Source: Methylovirgula sp. 4M-Z18 | Lineage (GTDB): Bacteria > Pseudomonadota > Alphaproteobacteria > Rhizobiales > Beijerinckiaceae | DNA length: 64,000 nt | Assembly: GCF_037890675.1 (NCBI RefSeq) | Contig: NZ_CP149574.1 | Span: 1,054,001 to 1,118,000 of the forward strand | Reading direction: 5' to 3' | Shown here: piece after piece, positions 18,183 through 26,976 of the stretch | How the letters are laid out: every line of letters starts with the position of its first letter | Position numbering within the stretch: the first letter of the stretch is position 1 | Notes under the pieces: generated by a model | What the model saw: only the letters and a program-made list of their open reading frames with translations | Databases searched by the model: none | What the model was told of the DNA's origin: nothing | Program-made: the position numbers and the translations under genes

Positions 18183-19778
18183 ATGCCTTTTCCCAAAGTC
18201 ATGACCGCCGACGAGGCTGCCGCTTTGATCCCCGACGGCGCAATTGTCACCGTGTCGTCGTCCTCCGGTCTCGGCTGTCCTGACGCGACCTTGGCGGCCA
18301 TCGGGCGGCGGTTCGATCACAGCGGTCATCCGCGCGAGATCACGACGCTGCACCCGATCGCGGCTGGCGATATGTGGGGTATCAAGGGCGTCGATCATAT
18401 CGCTAGGCCGGGCTTGCTCGCGCGCATTCTCGGCGGCTCCTATCCATCGGGGCCATCGTCCGCTGCGCCGCCGATGATCTGGCAGATGATCTCGGAAAAT
18501 GCTATTCCCGCCTACAACATTCCCTCCGGCATTTTGTTCGACATGCACCGCGAGGCGGCGGCCAAACGGCCTGGCGTGCTCACGAAAATCGGCCTCGACA
18601 CATTCGTCGATCCGGCGCGCGAAGGCTGTGCCATGAATGCCAAGGCGGCAGCCGCGCGTATCGTCGAGAAAGTGCATTTCGCCGGCGACGATTGGCTGTT
18701 CTTTCCGACGATCGTGCCGAATGTCGCGATCCTGCGCGCCACGACGGCGGACGAGCGCGGCAATCTGTCCTTCGAGCATGAAGGCGGTTATCTCGGTCCG
18801 CTCGATCAGGCCCTGGCCGTGCGCAACAACGGCGGCATCGTCATCGCGCAAGTCAAGCGCCTTGCCAAGCAGGGCACGCTGAAGCCGCAGGCGGTGTTGG
18901 TGCCAGGCATTCTGGTCGATGCGATTGTCGTCGCGCCGGATCAGATGCAGACGACGCAAACCCAATATGATCCGGCGATTTCGGGCGAAGTGTTTCGTCC
19001 CGACTCGTCCTTCAACGTGCCGGAATTCGGGATCCAGAAAGTCATTGCGCGGCGTGTCGCGCAGGAGCTGCATCGCGGCGACGCGGTGAATATCGGTTTC
19101 GGCATTTCCGCCAATGTGCCGCGCATTCTCATCGAGGAAGGCCAGCACGGCGCGGTCACATGGGTGATCGAACAGGGCGCGGTCGGCGGCGTGCCGCTGC
19201 TCGACTTTCAATTCGGTTGCGCCGCCAATGCCGAAGCCATCGTGCCCTCGTCCTACCAGTTCACCTACTTTCAAGGCGGCGGCTTCGACGCGTCGCTGCT
19301 GTCGTTTCTGCAAATCGACCGCGACGGCTGCGTGAACGTGTCGAAGCTTGGCGTCCGCCCGCATGTGACCGCCGGGGCGGGTGGGTTTGTCGACATCACT
19401 GCCCATGCGAAGCGCATCGTGTTCTCCGGCTTCTTCAGCGCCGGCGCGGATTTGAGCGTCGAGCATGGCGGGCTGCGCATCAATCGCGAGGGCAGAGTGA
19501 AGAAGCTCGTGCAAGAGGTCGAGCATGTATCCTTCTCCGGCCGCCGGGCCGTCGCACAGGGGCAGGACATCACCTACATCACCGAACGCTGCGTCCTGAA
19601 GCTGACGAACGACGGCATTGCGGTGACGGAGATCGCACCGGGGGTCGATTTGCAGCGTGACATTCTCGCCCAAGCCGAATTTCCGTTGCGCGTGTCGCAG
19701 AAACCCAAGGTGATGGCTGAAGCGCTGTTCAAGCCGGACCCGATCGGGCTCACCTTGCGGGGGCCGCGCCGTGACTGA
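18183..19778 (+). CDS. Fused alpha-beta CoA-transferase, acetate/propionate/3-oxoacid type (531 aa)
   Basis: The two halves match the alpha and beta subunits of family I CoA-transferases joined in one chain, as in YdiF and propionate CoA-transferase. The N-terminal half has the glycine-rich VSSSSGLGCPD. The C-terminal half has NIGFGI and then WVIEQGAVGGVP with Glu330, the expected glutamate that forms the CoA thioester. The length is typical. It would move CoA between acetyl- or succinyl-CoA and a short organic acid. Its last 8 bases overlap the next gene. Together with the hydratase it suggests that part of the substrate is degraded as a CoA ester. Confidence 0.88.
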   Translation: MPFPKVMTADEAAALIPDGAIVTVSSSSGLGCPDATLAAIGRRFDHSGHPREITTLHPIAAGDMWGIKGVDHIARPGLLARILGGSYPSGPSSAAPPMIWQMISENAIPAYNIPSGILFDMHREAAAKRPGVLTKIGLDTFVDPAREGCAMNAKAAAARIVEKVHFAGDDWLFFPTIVPNVAILRATTADERGNLSFEHEGGYLGPLDQALAVRNNGGIVIAQVKRLAKQGTLKPQAVLVPGILVDAIVVAPDQMQTTQTQYDPAISGEVFRPDSSFNVPEFGIQKVIARRVAQELHRGDAVNIGFGISANVPRILIEEGQHGAVTWVIEQGAVGGVPLLDFQFGCAANAEAIVPSSYQFTYFQGGGFDASLLSFLQIDRDGCVNVSKLGVRPHVTAGAGGFVDITAHAKRIVFSGFFSAGADLSVEHGGLRINREGRVKKLVQEVEHVSFSGRRAVAQGQDITYITERCVLKLTNDGIAVTEIAPGVDLQRDILAQAEFPLRVSQKPKVMAEALFKPDPIGLTLRGPRRD

Positions 19779-20547
19779 CACCGTCGAACTCACAATCGAA
19801 GACGGTCTCGCGGTCGTCATACTGAACCGTCCCGCCAAGCTCAACGCGCTCAATGCCGAGATGATGGCCGCGCTGGGGGCCGCTGCCGATGCCATCGACC
19901 GCGATGTCTCGGTGCGTGCCGCGATCCTGACCGGTGCGGGCGAGAAGGCCTTCTGCGCCGGTGGCGACATCGCCGATTGGGGCCAATTGACGCCCTTTGC
20001 CATGGGGCAGGAATGGGTGCGGCAAGGTCATCGCGTCTTCGATAAGCTCGCGCGCCTCAAGGTACCGTTGATCGCGGCGCTCAACGGCCATGTGCTGGGC
20101 GGCGGCCTCGAATTGGCGGCGACTGCGGATCTGAGGATCGGCGAGGAGCACGCCACATTCGCGTTGCCGGAAACCTCGATCGGCATCATTCCGGGCTGGT
20201 CCGGCACGCAGCGATTGACCCGCCGCTTCGGTGCACCCGTCGTCAAGCGCCTGGCCTTGTTCGGCGAACGCCTGGATGCTGCACAGGCGCTCCAGCTTGG
20301 CCTTGCCGACCACATCGTGCCGCGCGGCGAGAGTCTTGCACGGGCGAGGGCCGTCGCGGCCAATCTCGCCAAACGCGGCCCGGTCGCGACGGTCGTGACC
20401 AAACAATTGATCAATGCGGCCGAAGGCGAAGAGGCGGAGGCCGCGCATGAAATCATCGCCAGCGCTTTCATTTCACACACGGCTGATCTCAACGAAGGGG
20501 TTGCCGCGTTCCGTGACAAGCGCACGCCGCAATTCAAGGGTTCATAA
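19771..20547 (+). CDS. Enoyl-CoA hydratase/isomerase family protein (258 aa)
   Basis: The crotonase fold is complete. The oxyanion-hole phrases FCAGGDIADW and GGGLELAATADL are present, with Glu114, and PETSIGIIPGWSGTQRL carries Glu134. Both glutamates of true hydratases are therefore conserved. It should hydrate a 2-enoyl-CoA or perform a related crotonase reaction in the cytoplasm. The start overlaps the CoA-transferase stop by 8 bases, which implies coupled translation, and the aldehyde dehydrogenase starts 2 bases after its stop. The natural substrate is probably the CoA ester made by the preceding enzyme. Confidence 0.9.
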   Translation: MTDTVELTIEDGLAVVILNRPAKLNALNAEMMAALGAAADAIDRDVSVRAAILTGAGEKAFCAGGDIADWGQLTPFAMGQEWVRQGHRVFDKLARLKVPLIAALNGHVLGGGLELAATADLRIGEEHATFALPETSIGIIPGWSGTQRLTRRFGAPVVKRLALFGERLDAAQALQLGLADHIVPRGESLARARAVAANLAKRGPVATVVTKQLINAAEGEEAEAAHEIIASAFISHTADLNEGVAAFRDKRTPQFKGS

Positions 20548-20549
20548 CA

Positions 20550-22049
20550 ATGTTGTCCAATCTGTTACCGAAATCGGCCGAGCACTATCAGATGCTGATC
20601 GACGGCGCCTTCGTTGATGCGGCGGACGGCCGGGCGCTGGAGCGCGTAAGCCCGGCACATGGGGTGCTGATTAGCCGCTATGCCCGCGCTGGCGCGGCGG
20701 AAACCGAGCGCGCGATCGCCGCTGCGCGGCAAGCCTTCGACAAGGGGTCGTGGCCGCAGCTGACCGGCGCCGAGCGGTCGAAATATCTGTTGAAGGTGGC
20801 GGCCCTGATCGAGCGCGATGCGGATCATCTGGCGCTGCTCGACACGCTGGAAAGCGGCAAGCCCATCGCCCAGGCGCGCGGCGAGCTAGCAGGCGCGGTG
20901 GATATCTGGCTTTACGCCGCCGCGCTGGCCCGCGATCTTTCGGGTGACAGCTACAATACGCTCGGGCCCGACAAACTCGGCGTGGTGGTGCGCGATCCGA
21001 TCGGCGTCGTCAGCCTGATCACGCCCTGGAACTTTCCGTTCCTGATCGTCAGCCAGAAGCTGCCTTTCGCCTTGGCTGCAGGCTGCACCTGTGTCGTCAA
21101 GCCAAGCGAGATGACCTCGGCCTCGACCCTTTATCTCGGTAAGCTCCTGCAGGAGGCGGGTCTGCCGAAGGGCGTCATCAACATTCTTGCCGGCACCGGC
21201 CCCGATGTCGGCGCGCTGATGACCTCCGACCCGCGGGTCGACATGGTCTCCTTTACCGGCTCGACCCGCGTCGGGTCGGCCACCATGGCGGCCGCGGCGC
21301 CGAGCCTGAAAAAGGTGAGTATGGAGCTCGGCGGCAAGAACCCGCAAATCATCTTCCCCGATGCCGATCTCGATGCGGCGGCCGATGCGGTCATGTTCGG
21401 CGCCTATTTTAACGCGGGTGAGTGCTGCAATGCCGGAAGCCGGCTCCTCATTCACCGCCGGATCGCCGAGGAATTCGTTCAGGAATTGGTGCGTCGCGTG
21501 CCGCATGTGACGGTCGGCGATCCGCTCGACGAGGCGACCAAGGTCGGCGCCTTGATCTCCGCCGATCATCTCGCGAAGATCGAAAGTCATGTCGCCGGAG
21601 CGGTTTCTGACGGCTCCCGGCTGCGCGTTGGCGGCCAGCGGCTCTTTGCCGACAGGGGGCATTTTCTGGCGCCGGCAATCGTCGACCAAGTGACTGGAAA
21701 ATCGGCAATATCGCGGGAAGAACTCTTCGGCCCCGTGCTGAGCGTTTTAACATTTGACGAAACCGAAGAAGCGATTACGTTAGCCAATGATTGCGAGTAC
21801 GGCTTGTCGGCAAGTATCTGGAGCCAGGACTTCAGCACCTGCATAAAGATGGGTCGTCACCTCAGGGCGGGAACGGTGTGGGTGAACACATTCATGGATG
21901 GCGCTTCCGAACTCCCGTTCGGCGGCTATCGTAAGTCGGGCATTGGCCGCGAACTCGGGCGCCACTCCGTTGCCGATTATACTGAGGAAAAGACCTTGCA
22001 TTTTCACGCAGGCCCCCGCACGGCGCGGTGGCTGCCTGATCATGCTTGA
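20550..22049 (+). CDS. NAD(P)-dependent aldehyde dehydrogenase (499 aa)
   Basis: This is a full-length member of the aldehyde dehydrogenase superfamily. ITPWNFPF gives the oxyanion Asn161, MELGGKNPQII has Glu259, and FNAGECCNAGSR has the catalytic Cys293, with GE in place of the usual GQ. FGGYRKSGIGRE near the C-terminus is also typical. It oxidises an aldehyde to an acid, or perhaps a semialdehyde arising in this pathway. It lies between the hydratase and the binding-protein gene in what looks like one long transcript from lacI onward. Confidence 0.92.
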   Translation: MLSNLLPKSAEHYQMLIDGAFVDAADGRALERVSPAHGVLISRYARAGAAETERAIAAARQAFDKGSWPQLTGAERSKYLLKVAALIERDADHLALLDTLESGKPIAQARGELAGAVDIWLYAAALARDLSGDSYNTLGPDKLGVVVRDPIGVVSLITPWNFPFLIVSQKLPFALAAGCTCVVKPSEMTSASTLYLGKLLQEAGLPKGVINILAGTGPDVGALMTSDPRVDMVSFTGSTRVGSATMAAAAPSLKKVSMELGGKNPQIIFPDADLDAAADAVMFGAYFNAGECCNAGSRLLIHRRIAEEFVQELVRRVPHVTVGDPLDEATKVGALISADHLAKIESHVAGAVSDGSRLRVGGQRLFADRGHFLAPAIVDQVTGKSAISREELFGPVLSVLTFDETEEAITLANDCEYGLSASIWSQDFSTCIKMGRHLRAGTVWVNTFMDGASELPFGGYRKSGIGRELGRHSVADYTEEKTLHFHAGPRTARWLPDHA

Positions 22050-22097
22050 ATAATGCTCGGCTTAAAGGGGCGAGCATTGAATGTGGAGGGAACTCAC

Positions 22098-23360
22098 GTG
22101 AAATTTAAATATCTCTTGACCGGCGTTGCAGCCGCCGCCTTGGCTTTTGGGGCTGTCACCCTGCACGCGGCCGACGTGAAGGAAGTGCAGATGCTGCACT
22201 GGTGGACGTCGGGCGGTGAGGCTGCCGCCCTGAACGTGCTCAAGGAAGACCTCAAGAAAGAAGGTTACGATTGGAAGGATGTGCCCGTGGCGGGCGGCGG
22301 CGGCGACGCGGCAATGACGGCGCTGAAGGCCATGGTTGCCGCAGGCAATTACCCGACCGCATCGCAAATGCTCGGCTACACGGTTCTCGATTACGCCGAA
22401 GCCGGCAAGATGGGCGATTTGACCGAGACCGCGAAGGCGGAAGGCTGGGACAAGGCAGTTCCTGCCGCGTTGCAGAAATTCTCGGTTTACAAGGGCAAGT
22501 GGGTTGCCGCCCCGGTCAACGTGCATTCGGTGAATTGGCTGTGGATCAACAAGGCGGTCCTCGACAAGATCGGCGGCACCGAGCCCAAGACCTTTGACGA
22601 TTTCGTCGCTCTGCTCGACAAGGCCAAGGCGGCCGGCGTGACGCCGCTCGCGCTCGGTGGTCAGAACTGGCAGGAAGCCACGATGTTCGACTCGGTCGTC
22701 CTGTCGACCGGCGGTCCTGAATTCTACAAAAAGGCGTTCAACGATCTCGATGAGACCGCGCTGAAGTCCGACACGATGAAGAAGGCATTCGATAATCTGG
22801 CCAAGCTCAAGGCCTATGTCGATCCGAACTTCTCGGGCCGCGACTGGAACCTTGCAACCGCGATGGTGATCAAGGGCGATGCGCTCGTGCAGGTCATGGG
22901 CGATTGGGCAAAGGGCGAATTCCACGCCGCCAAGAAGGAACCGGGCAAGGATTTCGTCTGCATGCGCTTCCCCGGCACGGATGGCAGCGTGATCTACAAC
23001 TCTGACATGTTCGGTATGTTCGACGTGCCGGCTGACCGCAAGGCCGCGCAGGTTGCGCTCGCCAAGGCGACCTTGTCGAAGAGCTTCCAATCGGCGTTCA
23101 ACGTGGTCAAGGGCTCGGTGCCCGCGCGCGTCGACGTGCCGGATACGGACTTCGACATGTGTGGCAAGAAGGGCATTGCCGACCTGAAGAAAGCGAACGA
23201 AGGCGGCACCTTGTTCGGCTCGCTCGCACAAGGCTATGGCGCGCCGCCAGCGGTGGCCAACGCGTATAAGGACGTCGTTGACAAGTTCTTCAACGGCCAG
23301 ATCAAGACCTCGGACGAAGCTGTCAAGCAGCTCGTTCAGGCGATCAACGACGCGAAGTAG
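22098..23360 (+). CDS. Sugar ABC transporter substrate-binding protein, GtsA-like (420 aa)
   Basis: A signal peptide ([19 protein letters not shown], cleavage near Ala25) leads into [12 protein letters not shown] and [13 protein letters not shown], phrases typical of the glucose/mannose-binding proteins of the GtsA group (CUT1 family). The start is the GTG at 22098 with GGAGGG 7 bases upstream. The protein should bind an aldose, or a glucoside-like compound, in the periplasm and deliver it to the permeases encoded downstream. A strong RNA structure follows its stop codon, probably raising its level over that of the membrane proteins. Confidence 0.9.
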   Translation: MKFKYLLTGVAAAALAFGAVTLHAADVKEVQMLHWWTSGGEAAALNVLKEDLKKEGYDWKDVPVAGGGGDAAMTALKAMVAAGNYPTASQMLGYTVLDYAEAGKMGDLTETAKAEGWDKAVPAALQKFSVYKGKWVAAPVNVHSVNWLWINKAVLDKIGGTEPKTFDDFVALLDKAKAAGVTPLALGGQNWQEATMFDSVVLSTGGPEFYKKAFNDLDETALKSDTMKKAFDNLAKLKAYVDPNFSGRDWNLATAMVIKGDALVQVMGDWAKGEFHAAKKEPGKDFVCMRFPGTDGSVIYNSDMFGMFDVPADRKAAQVALAKATLSKSFQSAFNVVKGSVPARVDVPDTDFDMCGKKGIADLKKANEGGTLFGSLAQGYGAPPAVANAYKDVVDKFFNGQIKTSDEAVKQLVQAINDAK

Positions 23361-23371
23361 TTCGTGTTGAC

Positions 23372-23461
23372 GCCTCCTCCCGTACTGAACTTGGCCTTGC
23401 CCAAATTCAGCATTAAAGATGCACAAGCCGGGTATACCCAGTTTGTGATGCGGGAGGAGGC
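23372..23461 (+). other. Branched RNA structure between binding-protein and permease genes
   Basis: An 11-bp perfect closing stem, GCCTCCTCCCG (23372-23382) with CGGGAGGAGGC (23451-23461), encloses two smaller hairpins at 23385-23410 and 23422-23447. It starts 12 bases after the stop of the binding-protein gene. No run of T follows, so it is more likely an mRNA-stabilising or partial-termination structure than a full terminator. The rest of the gap to 23717 holds no gene that I can see. Confidence 0.65.
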
Positions 23462-23717
23462 AGCCGAAGACCGAAGCGCGATTTCGGATCGGCGACCCAA
23501 AGACTGAAGCTAGAGTGATCGCAAAAACGGATATCCGTTTTCGCCAGCGGTCGAGAAATAAAAATGGGAGCCATGCGCCTGTCCGAATTGAGGAGGCTCA
23601 GGCCCCGCGCCTAGCATCCGGAACTTTTGGTGCCCTGATCGAAATTGCGCTTCGTCCCCGGCGTCTCCCCTTCGTTGCGGGAGGCAAGAATATGTTGTCG
23701 AGCCGAACAGGTGCCGG

Positions 23718-24659
23718 ATGACGATATCAATAGCCAATGCCAGTTCCCCCCCAGCGGCGCCGTCGCTTCGCGAGAAAATGCAGGATGCTCTGCCAAAGAT
23801 CGTTTTGGCGCCGAGTTTCGCGATCGTCCTCGTGTTCGTTTACGGATTCATTCTCTGGACGATCTATCTCTCCTTCACCAATTCGCGGACGTTCCCGAGT
23901 TATGAGTTGACCGGCGGCATCGCCTATCAGCGTTTGTGGAACTGGACCTTCGAAAGCGACCCGCCGTCGAGTTGGTACACGTCCATGGTCAATATGGGCA
24001 TTTTCGGTGTGCTCTATATTGGCATCTGCATGGGGCTTGGACTTCTGCTCGCAATCCTGCTCGATCAGAAGATCCGTGGCGAAGGTGTGCTGCGGCCGAT
24101 CTATCTCTATCCCATGGCCCTTTCCTTCATCGTGACGGGCGTTGCGTGGAAATGGTTCCTCGATCCGGGCCTCGGCCTTGAAGCAACCCTGCATTCTTGG
24201 GGTTGGACGAGTTTCCATTTCGACTGGATCAAGAACAAGGACCGATGCATCTATACGGTCGTCATCGCCGGCGTCTGGCAGGCCTCGGGCTTCGTGATGG
24301 CCATGTTCCTCGCAGGTCTGCGCGGCATCGACAGTGAAATGATGAAGGCCGCGGAAATCGATGGAGCTTCGCCCTTCCAACTTTATCGCCGGATCGTCAT
24401 TCCGATTTTGCGGCCGGTCTTCCTGTCCGCCTTCATCGTGCTCGCCCATATGGCAATCAAATCCTACGATCTCGTCGTGGCGCTCACCTCCGGCGGACCG
24501 GGCGGTTCTGCCTGGCTCCCCTCCAATTTCATGTATGAATATACGTTCAAGCGCAATCAGATGGCGATCGGTTCCGCGAGCGCGGTCATCATGCTGATGA
24601 TGATCAGCGCGATCATCGTTCCCTATCTTTATTCCGAGCTGAGGGAGAAGGGAAAATGA
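23718..24659 (+). CDS. Sugar ABC transporter permease, GtsB/MalF type (313 aa)
   Basis: The protein has six or so hydrophobic segments and the permease coupling loop EAA-type sequence AAEIDGASPFQLYRRIVIPI, which contacts the ATPase. It is of the first-permease type (GtsB/MalF) by position and by the large periplasmic segment with WNWTF. It forms the inner-membrane channel with the next gene product. Its last four bases overlap the start of that gene (ATGA), so the two are translated together. Length fits the glucose-type CUT1 permeases. Confidence 0.92.
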   Translation: MTISIANASSPPAAPSLREKMQDALPKIVLAPSFAIVLVFVYGFILWTIYLSFTNSRTFPSYELTGGIAYQRLWNWTFESDPPSSWYTSMVNMGIFGVLYIGICMGLGLLLAILLDQKIRGEGVLRPIYLYPMALSFIVTGVAWKWFLDPGLGLEATLHSWGWTSFHFDWIKNKDRCIYTVVIAGVWQASGFVMAMFLAGLRGIDSEMMKAAEIDGASPFQLYRRIVIPILRPVFLSAFIVLAHMAIKSYDLVVALTSGGPGGSAWLPSNFMYEYTFKRNQMAIGSASAVIMLMMISAIIVPYLYSELREKGK

Positions 24660-25585
24660 GCGCCGCACAGGTCTCCGGCGCCGCGCGCGCCAACATGATC
24701 AATCGCATCCTCATCTATGGGGTGCTGCTGATCTTTGCCTTTGTCTATCTCGTACCGCTCTTCGTGATGCTGATGACGTCGTTCAAGACGATGGACGAAA
24801 TTCAGGGCGGCAATATGCTTGCCTTCCCCAAGAGCCCGACCGTTCAGCCCTGGCTGCGCGCGTGGGACGAGGCCTGCGTTGGTCTCACCTGCGCCGGCAT
24901 CAAGGGGTATTTCGTGAATTCGATCAAAATGGTCGTGCCGTCGGTGCTCATTTCCACCATGGTCGGTGCGCTGAATGGTTACGTGCTCACGAAATGGCGC
25001 TTTCGCGGTCATACGCTCGTGTTTGGTCTGATGCTGTTCGCCTGCTTCATTCCATTTCAGTCCGTGCTGTTGCCGATGGCGACGATTCTGGGGCATTTTA
25101 ACGAATTGGGACAATGGTTCAGCGACCACATCGGCTTTTCGTTCGGCCTCGAAAGTTCGACCGTTCATCTCGTCTTCGTGCATTGTGTCTACGGTCTCGG
25201 CTTCACGACGCTGTTCTTTCGCAATTATTACGAAGCTTTCCCGAATGAGCTGGTGCGGGCGGCGATGGTCGATGGCGCGAGCTTCTTCCAGATCTTCCGC
25301 CGCATCTTGTTGCCCAATTCGGTGCCGATCTTCGTGGTGACGGTGATCTATCAGTTCACCAATATCTGGAACGACTTCCTCTTCGCATCCGCCTATGCCG
25401 GCACTGGCGATATCATGCCGATGACCGTGGCGCTGAACAACATCGTCAACACCTCCACCGGCACGGTGGAATACAACGTCAACATGGCCGCCGCGATGAT
25501 CGCGGGCCTTCCCACCCTTTTCGTTTACATTGTCGCGGGCCGCTATTTCGTGCGTGGTCTGATGGCTGGCGCTGTGAAAGGCTAA
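24656..25585 (+). CDS. Sugar ABC transporter permease, GtsC/MalG type (309 aa)
   Basis: This is the second inner-membrane permease, with about six transmembrane segments and the coupling loop AAMVDGASFFQIFRRILLPN. The segment with CVGLTCAGIKGYFVNSIKM resembles GtsC-type glucose permeases, which carry a Cys-containing insert there. It overlaps the preceding gene by 4 bases and precedes the ATPase gene by 5. The transporter would import the substrate oxidised and cleaved by the cluster's enzymes. Confidence 0.92.
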   Translation: MSAAQVSGAARANMINRILIYGVLLIFAFVYLVPLFVMLMTSFKTMDEIQGGNMLAFPKSPTVQPWLRAWDEACVGLTCAGIKGYFVNSIKMVVPSVLISTMVGALNGYVLTKWRFRGHTLVFGLMLFACFIPFQSVLLPMATILGHFNELGQWFSDHIGFSFGLESSTVHLVFVHCVYGLGFTTLFFRNYYEAFPNELVRAAMVDGASFFQIFRRILLPNSVPIFVVTVIYQFTNIWNDFLFASAYAGTGDIMPMTVALNNIVNTSTGTVEYNVNMAAAMIAGLPTLFVYIVAGRYFVRGLMAGAVKG

Positions 25586-25590
25586 AGCGA

Positions 25591-26703
25591 ATGGCATTTC
25601 TCGAAATCAAAAATCTCCGCAAGAGCTTCGGCCCGGTTCATATCCTCAAGAATATCGACCTCACGCTGGAGGAGGGCGGCTTTCTCGTGCTGATCGGCCC
25701 CTCCGGCTGCGGCAAGTCGACCTTGCTGAATACGATTGCCGGGCTTGAGACCATCACCGCGGGCGATATCGCCATCGCTGGCCGCTCCGTTGCGGGGCTA
25801 CATCCCTCGAAGCGCGACATCGCTATGGTGTTCCAGTCCTACGCGCTCTATCCCAACATGACGGTCGCGCAGAACATCGCCTTCGCCATGGAAATGCGCG
25901 GCGTGCCGGCGGCGGAGAGGCAGGCGGCGGTGGACAAGGTGGCGAAAGTGCTGCAAATCGGCCATCTTCTCGCGCGCAAGCCGAGCCAGCTTTCGGGCGG
26001 CCAGCGGCAGCGCGTCGCCATGGGCCGCGCCCTGGTGCGTGACCCGAAGCTCTTCCTGTTCGACGAGCCCTTGTCGAATCTCGATGCCAAGCTGCGCGTC
26101 GACATGCGCATCGAAATCAAGCGCCTGCATCAGACGACCGGCAAGACCATCGTCTATGTCACCCATGACCAGATCGAGGCGATGACGCTTGCGACCAAGA
26201 TCGCGGTGCTGAAAGACGGCGTTCTGCAACAGGTTGGCACGCCGGCCGAGATCTACAACAGGCCGGTCAATCTGTTCGTCGCCGATTTCATGGGCTCGCC
26301 GGCAATGAACCTGCTGGAAGCCAAGGTGTCGCACCAGAACGGGCGCGCGGTGCTGGGCCTACCGCGCCAGAACGAGGACGACATCGTTTTGCCGGTACCC
26401 ACCAATCTGCAGACCAAGCTCGATGACGGCCGCAAGATCATTCTCGGCATCCGCCCCGAAGCGATTACCGATCCCGATGGCGCCGATCGCGGCTCGGCGC
26501 TGATCGAGACCGTGACGGCGGCGGTCGATGTGGTTGAGCCGGCAGGCTCGGATACATTCGTCGTCACTCGCGCGGCCGGCAAGGAAGTGGTGGCTCGCAT
26601 GCGCGCCGAAACAGCGGTGCAGCCGGGCCAGCGAATCCCCTTCTCGTTCAACCTCACCAAGGCGGTGATTTTCGATCCCGAAAGCGGCCTGCGCCTGGCG
26701 TAG
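25591..26703 (+). CDS. Sugar ABC transporter ATPase, UgpC/MsmK/GtsD type (370 aa)
   Basis: Walker A is GPSGCGKST (residues 36-44), the signature is LSGGQRQR, and Walker B is LFLFDEPLSNLD. The C-terminal 130 residues form the MalK-type regulatory domain found in CUT1 ATPases. It powers import through the two preceding permeases, giving a complete four-gene transporter (22098-26703). A weak inverted repeat (CTCCCG with CGGGAG, about 26747-26777) follows and may end the transcript before the second operator. Confidence 0.95.
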   Translation: MAFLEIKNLRKSFGPVHILKNIDLTLEEGGFLVLIGPSGCGKSTLLNTIAGLETITAGDIAIAGRSVAGLHPSKRDIAMVFQSYALYPNMTVAQNIAFAMEMRGVPAAERQAAVDKVAKVLQIGHLLARKPSQLSGGQRQRVAMGRALVRDPKLFLFDEPLSNLDAKLRVDMRIEIKRLHQTTGKTIVYVTHDQIEAMTLATKIAVLKDGVLQQVGTPAEIYNRPVNLFVADFMGSPAMNLLEAKVSHQNGRAVLGLPRQNEDDIVLPVPTNLQTKLDDGRKIILGIRPEAITDPDGADRGSALIETVTAAVDVVEPAGSDTFVVTRAAGKEVVARMRAETAVQPGQRIPFSFNLTKAVIFDPESGLRLA

Positions 26704-26869
26704 CAAGGGCACTGAAGAACCCGCGCATTGCGACGCGGCCACACCGCTCCCGCCGACCGCAAGGCCCGTGACGGGAGGGGAGGCGTCGCGCGGACCCGAC
26801 CGAATTCGACCCCATCGATAACTTTCCCGCAGATGCTTTGACTCTTCGCGGAATTTAGGTTATCTAGAA

Positions 26870-26885
26870 TTTGGAACGTTCCAAA
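26870..26885. promoter_or_regulatory. Second copy of the LacI-type operator
   Basis: The 16-bp palindrome TTTGGAACGTTCCAAA is identical to the one at 16000-16015, even including the preceding AA. It lies 92 bases before the ATG of the first GMC oxidoreductase gene, so the 26977-31215 unit has its own promoter under the same repressor. Confidence 0.85.
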
Positions 26886-26976
26886 TAGCGGATAATAAGG
26901 AAATCGGCCCAAGGGAGGCCTAAAGGCATCCCGCCAGCAGCCGATCGGAATCCAAGGTGAAAGGCAGCGCGATTTC

